Assembly (NCBI GenBank): GCA_910577655.1
Contig: CAJTOW010000103.1
Location: 1-14,088 of the forward strand
Direction: 5' to 3'
Length of the DNA: 14,088 nt
Source of the DNA: an uncultured Lachnospiraceae bacterium
Lineage (GTDB): Bacteria > Bacillota > Clostridia > Lachnospirales > Lachnospiraceae
A program made the position numbers and the translations under genes. Shown piece after piece: positions 13,899-14,088 of the stretch. The notes under the pieces are model-generated. The model was given only the letters and a program-made list of their open reading frames with translations. It did not search any database and was not told where the DNA came from. Every line of letters starts with the position of its first letter. The first letter of the stretch is position 1.

Positions 13899-14023
13899 TA
13901 AGAAAACCGTATATTTTGAATAAGTTATCAAAGTTTGATTTCATGAATGTTGTTTTAGAGAATCGGTGAATCTGACTGAAATTAATGCAAGATGATATAG
14001 GATACAAAAAGAATGTGGCCGGG
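13899..14023. other. AT-rich gene-free stretch
   Basis: No gene, promoter pair or repeat is supported here. It is the AT-rich flank between the 152-bp element and the element that begins near 14032. Confidence 0.5.
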
Positions 14024-14031
14024 GATTCTGG

Positions 14032-14088
14032 GCAACAGTTCAGATAGGTCTGCGCACTTGCTGCGCTGACCGTACGAAAACGTAGTGG
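14032..14088. repeat. Left end of another palindromic element, cut by window end
   Basis: Begins GCAACAGTTCAGATAGG, which matches 15 of 16 positions with 4427-4442 when the preceding G is counted. Inside are two hairpins: GTCTGCGC/GCGCTGAC (about 14048-14070) and TACG/CGTA around AAAA. The expected target duplicate would be GATTCTGG (14024-14031), repeated beyond the window. Confidence 0.55.

Overview
The window looks like chromosome of a gut-type anaerobic Firmicute of the Lachnospiraceae, probably near the Clostridium clostridioforme/Enterocloster group. This is an inference from the gene families (PFOR, an EF-G-like GTPase with a GHGGAGKT P-loop, a VanW/G5 wall protein, a Cys-rich 'HCB' protein, an AAA-ATPase-like/DUF1703 protein), the strong AGGAGG ribosome sites and the roughly balanced GC content. 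No rRNA, tRNA or CRISPR array is visible.

Layout. 238-1914 (+) is an AAA-ATPase-like/PD-(D/E)XK protein with its own promoter. 2161-4263 (+) is an EF-G-like translational GTPase, followed by a structured 3' segment and a strong terminator. 4560-4847 and 5019-5363 (-) encode two small helical proteins of unknown function. 5579-5758 (+) is a 59-residue gene, and 5950-6207 (-) encodes an 85-residue protein with 22 cysteines. 6459-8459 (+) is a membrane-anchored VanW/G5 protein. 8460-9124 is a long gene-free stretch with palindromic repeats, then a strong promoter and a folded leader for 9125-12664 (+), pyruvate:ferredoxin oxidoreductase (nifJ), the central catabolic gene here. After its terminator come three 32-nt tandem repeats and a RelE/HigB-HigA toxin-antitoxin operon (13016-13674, -).

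Most striking signal. The spaces between genes hold a family of very short palindromic insertions (31, 40, 43 and 152 bp). Each starts and usually ends with a version of GYAACAGTYCAG, and each is flanked by an 8-bp direct repeat: CGTCTTAG, GATAAARG, ACATTGTA and CAGAATTT. Two more copies are cut by the window ends. The left one matches the right-hand 152-bp element at 51 of 54 positions in inverted orientation, so the window is bracketed by inverted copies. The termini and 8-bp duplications suggest MITE-like elements moved in trans, possibly by an IS66-type transposase. No transposase gene lies in the window, so that part is hypothesis.

Other signals are a nifJ leader whose 5' end is complementary to a hairpin loop just before the ribosome site, a second kind of long palindrome directly after the VanW gene, a GTPase with an altered G4 motif, and a toxin-antitoxin promoter that overlaps the ribosome-binding site. 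The genes do not form one pathway; most stand alone or in two-gene operons.
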